Shown here: piece by piece, positions 53,101-59,110 of the stretch | Layout: each line of letters begins with the position of its first letter | Numbering within the stretch: the first letter of the stretch is position 1 | DNA from: Scolanthus callimorphus | Taxonomy: Eukaryota > Cnidaria > Anthozoa > Actiniaria > Edwardsiidae | Direction: 5' to 3' | Length of the DNA stretch: 64,000 nucleotides | Assembly: GCA_033964015.1 (NCBI GenBank) | Contig: CM066919.1 | Span: forward strand, 744,001 to 808,000 | The notes under the pieces: model-generated | Seen by the model: only the letters and a program-made list of their open reading frames with translations | Database searches by the model: none | Told to the model about the DNA's origin: nothing | Position numbers and translations under genes: made by a program

Positions 53101-55660
53101 TATATCCTGTGATATCCGTCTCTGAGGGAAATATGATATGTTGAGCTCATATTTAATACGCAAAAGTAAATCATTTCTGGGATCTTTTGTGCTATCGATG
53201 TGCTGAATAATAAAACCATTATCCTGCTCGGTTTTTGTAGAATATCGTCTGATTTAGCCAACTCGGGACTGCGTTCCTCGTCGGCTAAGTATCAGACAAT
53301 ATTCTGCGCAATCTCGCAGGATAATGGTTAGATATAATAAACGATAGTACGTATAAAAAATGCTCCGCCCCCTCAAAAAATGACCTCCCTTCCCCTAAAT
53401 GGGATCTTGATACACCCGTGCTTTGCAACCCCATATTTGGTATGGTCAAGACGAGCTCGTGCTTGATAGTGTTGTGTTGGTTGTAGGTCTTGTGGTGCTA
53501 ACTACACTTGTCCTGATGGTATCCATACATGTGAGACCAAGTGCTACCTGGTGGATAATCTGGCCAACCTGGTCACGGACCCGAGCTTCCTAACGATCAG
53601 CACCACAGACGAGAGAGAATACAAGAGAGTTTCCCTAGGCCGGAAGGAAGGAGACGTCATGAAAAGATTGATCCAGAGACGATTTTTCCTGCAGAATCTG
53701 AGGATTGATTTTCAAGGAGTTTGCAATGTATCTCCTTACGCTCCCAAGGTATGCAAAAAATTGAATAAGGTTACACTCGTTTTAAGTCACACGTGCACCC
53801 TGCACATTCCGTTTCTAAGTCGCGACTGGTGTTTTGTGGACGTCAATCAAGACTTCCGACCTAGCCGCGGGCCCACGAGCTAGCAAAATATGGCCGACCG
53901 ATCTTTATTTAACCTAAAAAGCTTGTTGGTCATATTTTGCGAGCCTGTTGGCCCGTGGCTAGGTCGAAAGTCTTGATTGGCGTCCACGAAATACCAGTCG
54001 CGACTCAGAAAACAAAAGGGAAGGGTGCACGTGTGACTGAACACGAGTGTAAAGAGGCCGAGGCACATTACCCACAATGCACTGCTTCGTCGCGCTTCGT
54101 CACCATCACAAGTTATGTTTACAACATGAGCAGCCGTGTTGTATCAGATATACAACACGAAAACACGAGCGCGCAGCGCGAGTGATGTAGATCTGATACA
54201 ACATGAAGTTTTTAATAGGCAATATTCGTATTTAAACTGCCAGACTGGGACGAACACTCAAGTGAGGCTCATGCGGGGGATTCTTTTGTTTTGCCTTTTC
54301 CAAGTGCGTTGAGGTGGAAATACAGTAAATACAAAAGAATCCCCCGCATGAGCCTCACTTGAATGTTCATCCCCGTCTGGCCGTTTGAATACGAATATTG
54401 GCTATTCAGAGACGCGATTAAAAAGCTTTATATTTAGACCCCGTTCGCACGAGACCTGTACAAAACCGGACAAGTACAATTCTAGTACTGTACCGTCGCA
54501 CGCTCACACGGGACCTGCGGTACCGGGCCGAATAATGGCACGGCTAAGGCGGTGTGAATACTGTTGCAAAACGTGCCAGAATTGTAAAAAAGGCAATTCA
54601 TCACAATAAGTGATGAGAGGCAAAAGAGCAGATGTCATATGACTGTGAAAAGTACCTTGACACGGCGCGCTACGGTAGTGGTGGCGGTACGGAACCTGGC
54701 CTGCTGTAGATACCGAATGATATCGCGTGGTCGCGGTACGGTCACGGTCGCGGCGCAGCTCTTTCGCGGCACTTTTCACAGTCATACGAAATCTGCTCTA
54801 GTAAATAAGAAGCACTGCCACTGGCTAACCTGTCTCTCGTACTAGGTTACCCTGGAAGGGATTCTGAAGACCCCTGAACAAGAAGATGACTACTACAAGA
54901 ACAAAGGGCCCATCCCGCCCTTTAGGAATGAGTTTGGGTGCATCCAGGATGTTGTAGGCTACTCGTCCGATGATAGTGCTTTGGGTATGTAGTCTCTTTG
55001 ATTAAATTTACAAACCTCATCAACGGCGAACTATGATTTTGGATTGCCTCCTCCGCCGGCGTCTCTTCTTTACGTTCTTCTGTTGTCTCTTTCGACTGCT
55101 TCCTGGGCTTCCTGTGGGATATTCTTAGAGATGCTTGCGAAGGAGGCTAGATTTTGGAACAATATCCTCCGATTTTGGCGACACTCCAGTTTGTTTTCAT
55201 ACCATATGTAACATATGTATCTCTCAACGCGTGTAATAAATTCACGAGAGTAACTTCCCTTGTTTTTCTTATCTCTTCTCTAGGGCGCGAAGGCATAATA
55301 TCCGGAGCAGTGGACGGAGCTTGTCATACCGGTAACTACTATTTCACAGCCTTACCCGAGACAAACCTCTACCTTTTAGTCATAGAAAACTGGAGCGAGT
55401 ACCGCCAGTCCTACTTCTACAACTTTAACTGTCATATCAGTAACAGAGTGTACGATGCCGGGGCATTCCGCATTGTTAATGGAACATGTGCCCATATAGA
55501 GACAAAACCGGCCCTTAATACCAAGAAGAAATGCCCGGCGCTTAGGAATATTAAACTGAAATGCAGCTATAATTCAGGGCAAGAATTACATCGGGTGTTT
55601 AGCTTTATGAACATTATGAGTTTTATATTGGTGATTTTACAAAGAGGGTGGGATTTTTGA
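31886..55660 (+). CDS. CACHD1-like: Alpha2delta/CACHD1-family VWA-Cache protein, 17 exons, one frameshift
   Basis: Exons: 31886-32164, 33265-33422, 34716-34868, 35396-35689, 35941-36069, 41811-42036, 42707-42962, 44753-44897, 45479-45626, 46152-46357, 47521-47756, 48532-48687, 49054-49236, 52175-52330, 53487-53748, 54846-54984, 55284-55660. All have GT-AG borders with matching phases, except that exon 7 lacks one base; allowing for it the protein is 1167 residues. Layout: signal peptide 1-20; VWA_N about 99-235, ending in DYDPRMRPWY; VWA about 243-415 with MIDAS residues D250, S252, S254, T334 and D365; Cache region about 430-860 with YDPTRRPWY at 792-800; cysteine-rich part 835-930; hydrophobic C-terminus 1148-1161 that could be a GPI signal. 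Family members (calcium-channel alpha2delta subunits, CACHD1) are extracellular and modulate voltage-gated channels. The middle resembles CACHD1, while the short C-terminus is more alpha2delta-like, so orthology is open. Confidence 0.85.
32412..32593. mobile_element. hAT-type MITE in intron 1, 8 bp TSD
   Basis: The ends TAGCCTGCTAGCCGG and an inverse-like GCTCGCAGGCTAG are flanked by TATATCCT at 32404-32411 and 32594-32601. Inner arms extend to CTCTCCAGTGGGTTTT. An 8 bp duplication is typical of hAT. Confidence 0.8.
33265..33422 (+). CDS. CACHD1-like: Exon 2: start of VWA_N region
   Basis: Acceptor TTTTTAG, donor AA|GTAAG, phase 0 to 2. Encodes residues 94-145 beginning KLAKEVARLHDKFY and ending near LPSDLHFN. 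Confidence 0.85.
33925..34320 (+). pseudogene. LINE reverse-transcriptase C-terminal fragment in intron 2
   Basis: Across two frames the sequence reads LRILKKSGVSAEDLVSVYCS, then TIEYASPAWAALPQYL, LLESVQKQAMRV and the FPGIPYDKAL segment. These match the thumb region after the reverse transcriptase domain of CR1/L2/RTE-type LINEs. A stop and frameshift near 34020 show it is dead. It is same-sense with the host gene. Confidence 0.65.
34347..34578. mobile_element. MITE in intron 2, AGGGGCACTCGCACGCTT ends
   Basis: The 18 bp inverted termini are exact, with TTAA on both sides (34343-34346, 34579-34582). TA would also fit as target, so the superfamily is uncertain. Confidence 0.75.
34645..34680. 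repeat. GATT microsatellite
   Basis: Imperfect (GATT)n with two GCTT variants, 35 bp upstream of the exon 3 acceptor. Confidence 0.8.
34716..34868 (+). CDS. CACHD1-like: Exon 3: VWA_N
   Basis: Acceptor CCCCAG, donor AAG|GTAAGT, phase 2 to 2. Residues 146-196 include NDPKLIETVLWSSGLNEIF, matching the NDPxxxxxVYxSExLNxxF pattern of alpha2delta/CACHD1 proteins. Confidence 0.9.
35396..35689 (+). CDS. CACHD1-like: Exon 4: end of VWA_N and MIDAS loop 1
   Basis: Residues 197-294: WQNFGSVEGVLRQYPSSEW, DPRMRPWY, then IVIVLDCSLSMKG, which has the DxSxS metal-binding motif (D250, S252, S254). Phase 2 to 2. Confidence 0.95.
35941..36069 (+). CDS. CACHD1-like: Exon 5: VWA, MIDAS threonine
   Basis: Acceptor CCTTAG, donor AA|GTGAGT. 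Residues 295-337 end GGTSELK, giving the MIDAS threonine T334. Phase 2 to 2. Confidence 0.9.
36170..36265. repeat. ATTT and GTTT microsatellites at the start of intron 5
   Basis: (TTTA)n around 36170-36205 and (TTTG)n around 36243-36262. Confidence 0.8.
36370..36554. mobile_element. MITE in intron 5, TGTGTGGTTCCAGA ends (185 bp)
   Basis: The inverted arms are about 43 bp, with TGTGTGGTTCCAGA exact at the tips and CCACGGAAGGG further in. Confidence 0.7.
36565..37777. mobile_element. Fold-back element in intron 5 (1.2 kb)
   Basis: Arms of about 125 bp (GGTTGGTGCAAGAACGACCT at left, inverse at right) end in TATAT-like sequence. The interior has 20 G (37223-37242) and TTAGGG-like repeats (37436-37510). 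Confidence 0.7.
37436..37510. repeat. TTAGGG/TTTAGGG-like imperfect repeat
   Basis: Irregular copies of TTTAGGG, GGTTAG and GGTTTAGG over 75 bp inside the fold-back element. Confidence 0.6.
38199..38850. repeat. 33 bp palindromic minisatellite, about 19 units
   Basis: Each unit has ACTCCTCTTTTGAAAAGAGG(AG) with 10 bp arms around one G, then a GCTATTGTTTTA spacer. Units are nearly identical, and a degenerate last unit runs into a diverged palindrome at 38833-38864. Because 33 is a multiple of 3, frames stay open across it; these are not genes. Confidence 0.95.
39025..39498 (+). CDS. Tandem PC4-like (p15 coactivator) domain protein, nested in intron 5
   Basis: A single open frame of 157 codons with two copies of one domain at about residues 5-55 and 79-131. 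Each copy has YKLGxRGYxxxV, a basic strand ending in IHIRKFIE, then KxIPTKDGLxL and EEEFF/KEEFF. This is the order of the PC4 single-stranded-DNA-binding fold (FQLGxxRYVxVxxFxGKxxIDIREYxxxxGxxxPxxKGIxLxxEQW). PC4 proteins bind ssDNA and act in transcription or repair as dimers; two copies in one chain could form an intramolecular dimer. The acidic tail is EEGSDNECD. It lies in the sense direction of the host intron, with AATAAA at 39855-39860. No intron is visible. The flanks suggest that it is carried by a mobile element; domain assignment is from motif memory, not a search. Confidence 0.7.
   Translation: MNIPYKLGPRGYHACVTQYRGKIRIHIRKFIETPVQKIPTKDGLVLKEEEFFDMITVTHDVREMVQEPCFVEGLYDIKYKLGHRGYWVWVQRFRGKTRTRIHIRKFIEIQGKMIPTKDGLTLTKEEFFKLLCATMEEAVYDFQRLAEEGSDNECDLP
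39855..39860 (+). terminator. Poly-A signal for the PC4-like gene
   Basis: AATAAA about 355 bp after the stop codon of the 39025-39498 ORF, within CTTTCAATAAAATCATG. Confidence 0.5.
40038..40043 (-). terminator. Poly-A signal for the minus-strand acidic ORF
   Basis: TTTATT on the plus strand (AATAAA on the minus), 36 bp beyond the stop of the 40079-40477 ORF. Confidence 0.45.
40079..40477 (-). pseudogene. Unrecognised acidic-repeat ORF, probably decayed
   Basis: The open frame has 132 codons. The N-terminal part is a repeat of acidic SSDEE-type blocks (EQSSDEETEPSSDEEKSQE), and the C-terminal part is a mixed sequence ending in a basic KKEKRKTL. In neighbouring frames just upstream, the sequences ERDKQNEQSSDD and EEIDQSSDYDER continue the same repeat, so the original protein probably began further upstream and the copy has frameshifts. 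It converges on the PC4-like gene, and each has its own AATAAA. I do not recognise a family. Confidence 0.4.
40737..41030. mobile_element. MITE, CATTCTCG-terminal family, copy 2 (294 bp)
   Basis: The left end (CATCTCGTTCCCAGAGCTCC) and the inverse right end (GAGCACTGGGTACGAGAATG) match the family at 3281-3496. Confidence 0.65.
41500..41580. repeat. Inverted counterpart of the minisatellite edge
   Basis: Read on the minus strand it has CTCCTTCTA...GAAGGAGGAGGC then TATTGTTTTCTAT. This resembles the plus strand at about 38840-38888 (palindrome, then CATTGTTTTCTACTCCTTCT). The two sites could be the ends of a 3.4 kb mobile unit carrying the PC4-like gene. Confidence 0.45.
41811..42036 (+). CDS. 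CACHD1-like: Exon 6: VWA, third MIDAS motif
   Basis: Residues 338-413: AAFKKAFELL, then IIIFVTDGEDSDGD with D365 as the third MIDAS residue. Acceptor TCACAG, donor AAG|GTAAGC, ends phase 0. Confidence 0.92.
42110..42265. mobile_element. Palindromic MITE in intron 6, copy 1
   Basis: ACCAATCAGATTATTGCTTC at the left is mirrored by CAACAATCTGATTGGCT at the right, with GCCTAGTACA/TGCACTAGGC inside. A second member with the same downstream sequence (AAAGCCAAA...AAATCAATGTTTTG) is at 58905-59110. Confidence 0.65.
42707..42962 (+). CDS. CACHD1-like: Exon 7: end of VWA into Cache, contains a 1 bp frameshift
   Basis: After acceptor TTTCAG, phase 0 reads TRIF and then a stop. The conserved frame (SYLTNDKREEFPGKLACDNN) is one base away. 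The family has RIFxYL here, so one T appears to be lost from the run at about 42713-42717. The exon is 256 nt while its phases (0 in, 2 out) need 257. Later sequence includes WTAPYLDASGLGLMVTVAMP. The donor AACAG|GTAC is the first of an array of eleven. Confidence 0.8.
42913..43990 (+). repeat. 98 bp tandem array on the exon 7/intron 7 junction, 11 copies
   Basis: The unit is the last about 50 nt of exon 7, the donor (AACAG|GTACAA) and about 48 nt of intron, ending in the first bases of a MITE. GGATTAATGG marks copies at 42913, 43011, 43109 and so on to 43893, exactly 98 bp apart. Copies differ by very few bases. Confidence 0.95.
43967..44152. mobile_element. AGGGCTGGAAATT MITE in intron 7 (186 bp)
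   Basis: Inverted ends AGGGCTGGAAAT (one mismatch in this copy) and ATTTCCAGCCCT; the inside has GGCGACCA-type repeats. Its left 20 bp is part of every upstream 98 bp unit, so it was already there when the array grew. Confidence 0.75.
44210..44570. repeat. Degenerate TGTT/TTTG simple repeat
   Basis: About 360 bp of imperfect (TTTG)n with CTTG variants in intron 7. Open frames across it are artefacts. Confidence 0.85.
44753..44897 (+). CDS. CACHD1-like: Exon 8: Cache region
   Basis: Residues 499-547, TIGVVGIDATLEEIENIL then AYAFLINDEGETIFHPLLRP, the Cache fold's GxxGxD strand and H-P signature. Acceptor TCTCAG, donor GAG|GTGCGA, phase 2 to 0. Confidence 0.9.
45097..45211. repeat. Inverted repeat in intron 8
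   Basis: CACGTGGCATTC and TTCTTTCTTTG at the left are mirrored by CAAAGAAAGA and GAATGCCACGTG at the right. Confidence 0.6.
45479..45626 (+). CDS. CACHD1-like: Exon 9: Cache region, with repeated 3' end
   Basis: Residues 548-596, DDPIFIQISDLEQRHG to IEDAIRSIPKG. The first donor is AAAG|GTAAGT at 45627, phase 1. Five more copies of the last 52 nt plus donor follow in tandem; use of a later donor would add multiples of 20 residues. Confidence 0.85.
45575..45930 (+). repeat. 60 bp tandem array on the exon 9/intron 9 junction, 6 copies
   Basis: The unit is 52 nt of exon end plus GTAAGTAC. Donors lie at 45627, 45687, 45747, 45807 (GTTAGT variant), 45867 and 45927. Copies 2-4 stay in frame with exon 9, and the GGTTAG variant gives a stop at the fourth donor. 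Confidence 0.95.
46152..46357 (+). CDS. CACHD1-like: Exon 10: Cache region
   Basis: Residues 597-665, DGVVLVTIPSTYFYTSIKD and YAFAFNLADSDKEF. Acceptor ATACAG, donor AAG|GTATGT, phase 1 to 0. Confidence 0.88.
46582..46831. mobile_element. Palindromic MITE in intron 10
   Basis: GCATTGCTACGCGACCTCAA at the left is mirrored by TTTTGAGGTCGCGTAGCAAT at the right, and the ATTGGCGATT words are mirrored further in. Confidence 0.65.
46865..47050. repeat. 10 bp minisatellite AGTATGACGC, about 18 copies
   Basis: The variants AGTATGACAC, AGTATGATAC and AGAATGACGG are interspersed. The minus-strand ORF reading repeats of SYCVILRHTA is an artefact of this array. Confidence 0.9.
47086..47480. mobile_element. 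Inverted-repeat element in intron 10 with nested block
   Basis: TAGTCCAGTTTCGAA and TTCGAAACTGGACTA are exact ends, and arms of about 90 bp share GCATCAACGGCGCATAAAT-like sequence. The centre (47274-47392) is the inverse of 22303-22412 and is itself bounded by CTTTCTTGGTGTTG inverted repeats. Confidence 0.65.
47521..47756 (+). CDS. CACHD1-like: Exon 11: between Cache lobes
   Basis: Residues 666-743, LGALYDKLNVKYNLPSYPNI and SVMLAPKTYCHPNDYL. The LYxxL...SVMLA pattern is a CACHD1 resemblance. Acceptor TCTTCAG, donor GAG|GTGAGA, phase 0 to 2. Confidence 0.88.
47886..48019. repeat. Two poly-G tracts in intron 11
   Basis: 14 G at 47886-47899 and 23 G at 47997-48019. Confidence 0.85.
48110..48314. 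mobile_element. Palindromic MITE in intron 11
   Basis: The arms of about 65 bp are nearly identical in inverse: AATAGACAAAATCGGCTAAC at left, its inverse at right, GTTTACATCTTGTTGCCACC inside. Confidence 0.75.
48532..48687 (+). CDS. CACHD1-like: Exon 12: second Cache lobe
   Basis: Residues 744-795 with WTYVGTRSGVFMTFPGH and YDPT at the end. Acceptor TTTTAG, donor AAG|GTCAGC, phase 2 to 2. Confidence 0.9.
49054..49236 (+). CDS. CACHD1-like: Exon 13: second Cache lobe, with repeated 3' end
   Basis: Residues 796-856, RRPWYQRTLVNPAK and YMDASGIGKVITISQAVF, the most diagnostic Cache segment, then a cysteine-rich end (NCTGEHNLRGGCPC). The first donor CTAG|GTAAGG starts a 55 bp tandem array of about 48 copies. 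Confidence 0.92.
49191..51872 (+). repeat. 55 bp tandem array on the exon 13/intron 13 junction, about 48 copies
   Basis: The unit is AACTGTACAGGGGAACATAA through GTCCGTGTACTAG|GTAAGGGG: 46-47 nt of exon end plus 8 nt of intron. Nearly all copies keep the donor AG|GTAAGG, with scattered single-base variants. The last copy runs into unique intron (GGGGAACGTCATCATC). Confidence 0.95.
52175..52330 (+). CDS. CACHD1-like: Exon 14: cysteine-rich region and helix
   Basis: Residues 857-908: CLSGKCRSYGNNQTLCAGD followed by ALDIMYSDFHKRVYEL. Acceptor CCCAG, donor AAAG|GTATTC, phase 2 to 2. Confidence 0.88.
53214..53329. mobile_element. Palindromic MITE in intron 14
   Basis: AACCATTATCCTGC is exact inverse of GCAGGATAATGGTT, and further pairs (TCTGATTTAGCC/GGCTAAGTATCAGA) lie near the loop. 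Confidence 0.7.
53487..53748 (+). CDS. CACHD1-like: Exon 15: cysteine-rich region
   Basis: Residues 909-996: SCGANYTCPDGIHTCETKCY then LVDNLANLVTDPSFL, comparable to the CxxxDxCYLIDNNG part of alpha2delta proteins. Acceptor TTGTAG, donor AAG|GTATGC, phase 2 to 0. Confidence 0.88.
53771..54052. mobile_element. Palindromic MITE in intron 15, 282 bp
   Basis: TTACACTCGTTTTAAGTCAC and its approximate inverse at the ends, CACGTGCACCCT pairs, and GGCCCACGAGC/GGCCCGTGGCTAGG inside. The arms are about 120 bp. Confidence 0.7.
54137..54203. repeat. Short palindrome in intron 15
   Basis: TGTTGTATCAGAT at 54137 and ATCTGATACAACA at 54191, with CGAGCGCGCAGCGCGAG in the middle. Confidence 0.6.
54218..54403. 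mobile_element. Palindromic MITE in intron 15, 186 bp
   Basis: The arms of about 75 bp include CAATATTCGTATT, CACTCAAGTGAGGCTCATGC and GGGGATTCTTTTG and their inverses. Confidence 0.75.
54630..54803. mobile_element. Palindromic MITE in intron 15, AGCAGAT ends
   Basis: AGAGCAGATGTCATATGACT and the inverse-like ending ATACGAAATCTGCTCT; GTGAAAAGT/ACTTTTCAC pairs inside, CG-rich centre. Confidence 0.55.
54846..54984 (+). CDS. CACHD1-like: Exon 16
   Basis: Residues 997-1042, VTLEGILKTPEQEDDYYKNK to FGCIQDVVGYSSDDS. Acceptor TACTAG, donor TTGG|GTATGT, phase 0 to 1. Confidence 0.85.
55284..55660 (+). CDS. CACHD1-like: Exon 17: C-terminal exon
   Basis: Residues 1043-1167: HTGNYYFTALPETNLYLLVI (the IPxTNLxLLV pattern of the family), several Cys, then a short hydrophobic stretch FSFMNIMSFILVIL six residues before the stop. 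That tail fits a GPI-attachment signal better than a transmembrane segment with cytoplasmic domain, but it is short. Confidence 0.85.
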
Positions 55661-55737
55661 TGCATTAGTAGCGTGCTAATTCCAGTTTTATTGGTACAAA
55701 AGAAAAGAACTATTTTGGAGATTAGATGTTATATTTC

Positions 55738-55871
55738 AAAAACGAGTTCAAGTGTTTCATTGGGTTTGCAAACAACGAGAAAACCATTGAAACACGAGCG
55801 GCGTAGCCGCGAGTGTTTTATTGTTTTCGAGTTGTTTGTAATCCCAATGAAACACGCAGAACGAGTTTTTG
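55738..55871. repeat. Palindrome in the 3' flank of the gene
   Basis: AAAAACGAGTTCAAGTGTTTC at the left (one base less is mirrored) pairs with GAAACACGCAGAACGAGTTT at the right around GCGGCGTAGCCGC. It may lie in the 3' UTR. Confidence 0.6.
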
Positions 55872-55888
55872 GAATTACTTCTCACACA

Positions 55889-55894
55889 AATAAA
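55889..55894 (+). terminator. Candidate poly-A signal of the CACHD1-like gene
   Basis: AATAAA 229 bp after the stop codon. It is the first good match downstream. Confidence 0.4.
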
Positions 55895-56748
55895 ATACAC
55901 AGTTTATATCATGTTATGCAATCACGCTTAGAATGTTAAAGAACAAAAACGTGATTACATAAGCCCAACGACGCCAAATTAGCTGATTACATCAGCCCTT
56001 TTGTTCAGGCAAAGAACATGCCATCTAATCAATTGCTAGATTGTACAACCTTGTATATGCTAATTGAATCGCCATTTCACCTTGAACATGGCGCAGTCAA
56101 GGTTTCGTCCGCCTGACTGCGGAAGAAAAAGAAAGGATAGCGGTATCCGCCCAAAACTCTCTACCAAATCGTGTGCGAGATACGTCGGTACGTACTGGAA
56201 CGAAAGCCCAACCTGGATTTCAATTTCTTGGATGGCAACGACAAAGGTTAGTTTATATTTATATGTCCACGTTTCTGCTCCAAGCATGCCTTTAGCCACG
56301 ATATTATCAGTGTAATTTGGAGAGCTAGAAAGCAGTGAATTCACTAGGAGCAACCAAAATATTAGCCTACGTTTGTTAAGTAAGCTTTCGACTGATAAAT
56401 TAACAGCGCTTTGCAGCGTTTTGGTTCAAATTAAAGCGGATGGAAATGGATTGCTAGTTTTGATTGCTGAAAATATTTTTGGGTCTTTTGGGCAAAACAA
56501 GATCCGAGTGCAACAACGAACTCTGGTGTTTGCATGTTCTGATAACACTAGTCATATTACTAACATTTTTGTTTTGTTAGATTTGCTCACTTCAAACGTT
56601 TGCTAAACGCAGAAGGGAAGGACGGGACGAGCGGGCAGGATATGCGCTAAAGAACAAGAAAGAGAAGAAGCTGCCGATCAAGACAATTAAACATGTTATT
56701 GAATTGTGTTTGAGTAGTCTATGAATATGCTAATTAAGAACTCAATAT

Positions 56749-56784
56749 CACTAGTGTTTGAAATCATTTCAAACACTAGTGATT
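56749..56784. repeat. 36 bp palindrome
   Basis: ATCACTAGTGTTTGAAAT followed directly by its inverse ATTTCAAACACTAGTGAT. Confidence 0.75.
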
Positions 56785-56890
56785 TTCAACTGGTGTTTCA
56801 TTGGGTTTCCAAAGTCATACACCTGACCAAATGCAAGAACCCCATTGGTCTACGCCCTCATGAATAATTAATGAGTTTGAGAAGAATATA

Positions 56891-57020
56891 TAGAGCGGTT
56901 TTCATATTGACTGTAGTGAAACCAATCGCAAATTAATTACACCAATTCTGAATAAAACGTATAGGAGTGATTACAAAGTAATTACGAATTACTCACGACA
57001 GTCATCTGAAATCCGCTCTA
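56891..57020. mobile_element. TAGAGCGG-terminal MITE
   Basis: TAGAGCGGTTTTCATATTGA at the left and TCATCTGAAATCCGCTCTA at the right are imperfect inverse. A second right-end-like block lies at 57684-57707 (CATCTGGAATCCGCTCT), so the minisatellite between them may derive from a related copy. Confidence 0.6.
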
Positions 57021-57328
57021 TTAGATGATCTCATCCATACACCCGAGGGTTGATTTGCGCTGATCTTTTTTATATTTTGCTAGACTTTTGAATTCCATTT
57101 GTGAGTATGTTTCTCAATGGACTGTTCCATTTTATATCCATTACCCCCTATCGAGGACCTGGAATTTCCATAGGGGCCTTTGTGCTTGACCCAAGAATTT
57201 CCACAGAGGTCGTTGCGCCTGTTCCTGGAATTTCCACAGGGCCTTTCTTTTCACCCCAGAAATACCACAGGGAATTCATTTGCAACTTTGGATTACAGGG
57301 TTAGAGCAATTTTTGAAAACTAAACTAG

Positions 57329-57600
57329 CCAATCAGAAACGAAACCCATTCAACAACCAACCAATCAGAAATGATACCCATTCAACAACCAAGCAATCAG
57401 AAACGAAACCCATTCAACAACCAACCAATCAGAAGCGAAACCCATTCAATAACCAACCAATCAGAAACAAAACCCATTCAATAACCAACCAATCAGAAAC
57501 GAAACACATTCAACAACCAACCAATCAGAAACGAAACCCATTCAATAACCAACCAATCAGAAACGAAACCCATTCAACAACCAACCAATCAGAAAACGTG
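57329..57600. repeat. 32 bp CCAAT-containing minisatellite, about 8-9 copies
   Basis: The unit is CCAATCAGAAACGAAACC plus CATTCAACAACCAA with minor variants. Every unit has a CCAATCAG core. The open frame across it is an artefact. Confidence 0.9.
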
Positions 57601-58087
57601 TGTTTATTCGCATTCTCATTGGCTGGCCAAACAAATATCCAAGATCTCAACCAATAGGAACGTACAGAAGACTTATTTACCTCCAGCAGTCATCTGGAAT
57701 CCGCTCTGAAGGTGGTTTCTGTGAAATCTGTACTACGACATAGCCCGGGCTCTCTAAACTTTTATATTTTCTATTGAGGTAGACTGCGAGTCAGTCTTTT
57801 ATTTTGGCCAAAAATTTGACAAAAAAAATCTGCGCATTTTTTTAATATTTACCACCTAAGAGCGCGAACAAAATTGGTATTAAAATGCGTTGATGTTCTA
57901 GCCCAAAGCAGAGACTGGCGCGCGGTATAATCGTTAGGTAGAATAACAGAAAATATGGCTCTACTTTTCTATGATCGAATTGTACGCGACTTATCAATCA
58001 AATGCTGGAAATTAAACTGTATTCAAAAAACAAAGCGCTTGTGATTTGATGTCCTATCCAGGTCTGTGTAGCGAAAAAATTGTCCTA

Positions 58088-58620
58088 CTCGAGCTTGATT
58101 ATCATCCGCTACGGTAGAGCTCGTTAGCACTTCCTATCTTCACATCTGATGAGCGTCACGCTTATCATGGCCTAAGCAAGGTTAGTCGGGTACCCTGTGG
58201 AGTGTAGCCTGATTCTCATCCGCTACGGTAGAGTACGTTAGCACTTCCTACCTCCGTGTCTGATCAACGTTACGCTTATCATGGCCTAAGCAAGGTCAGT
58301 CGGGTACCCTGTGGAGAGTAGCCTGATTCTCATCCGCTACGGTAGCGTTCGTTGGCACTTCCTACCTTCGCATCTGATCAACGTCACGCTTATCATGGCC
58401 TAAGCAAGGTTTGTCGGGTACCCTGTGGTGAGTAGCCTGGTTCTCATCCGCTACGGTAGAGTTCGTTGGCACTTCCTACCTTCGCATCTGATCAACGTCA
58501 CGCTTATCATGGCCTAAGCAAGGTTAGTCGGGTACCCTGTGGATAGTAGCCTGATTCTCATCCGCTACGGTAGAGTTCGTTAGCACTTCCTATCTTCACG
58601 TCTGATTAGCATCACAGGGT
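58088..58620. repeat. 114 bp tandem repeat, about 4.6 copies
   Basis: CATCCGCTACGG recurs at 58103, 58217, 58331, 58445 and 58559, exactly 114 bp apart. Units also share CTTATCATGGCCTAAGCAAG and GTCGGGTACCCTGTGG. Confidence 0.92.
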
Positions 58621-58904
58621 CAAATGTACTACCAGGCCGATTTTCCTAGGAATCTTGTCTTTCATCCTATCCATATTCCAACAGTTTTTCCACGTTCAGT
58701 AATTCCATGACAACGCACGTTCCGCTCAAGCAAAAAAGCATGCGATACGACCACTCACGACTGTGACGCATGGCGTATTCTCGTGACACGCTAGCGTCAT
58801 ATGTGCGACGTCTATTCCAGGTGCGCAACGGAAACTTATGTACAGCTAAAACCGTTGCATCGCGATCCATGTTAACTTTTGAGTTGTTTCGCCAATCAAA
58901 CTAT

Positions 58905-59110
58905 CTGAGCTAATGAAACTCTTGCCCAGTTTCGCCTAGTGCAGTCAACTGGCTTCCCTCAAGTGAACTAAAACTAGAAAACATCGCGACGGAAAAGTAG
59001 ACGACTGCACTAGGCGAAACATGGCAAAAATCTGATTCGCTCATAAGATTTGACTGCTGAACAGCAAAGCCAAAAACAAATCAATGTTTTGAAAACGCGG
59101 GTCGCGATGA
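58905..59110. mobile_element. Palindromic MITE, copy 2 of the intron 6 family
   Basis: TTTCGCCTAGTGCAGTC and GACTGCACTAGGCGAAA are exact inverse. It shares the flanking AAAGCCAAA...AAATCAATGTTTTG with 42110-42310. Confidence 0.65.

Noticed and set aside
56064..56660. Possible recombinase-like exon fragments (RPKLSTKSC, YVGTYWNE; KKEKKLPIKTIKHV)
   Set aside because: Short, in changing frames and without a recognisable catalytic motif; not enough to name a family.
57280..57657. 125-codon ORF rich in NQSETKPIQQP
   Set aside because: Reads through the 32 bp CCAAT minisatellite.
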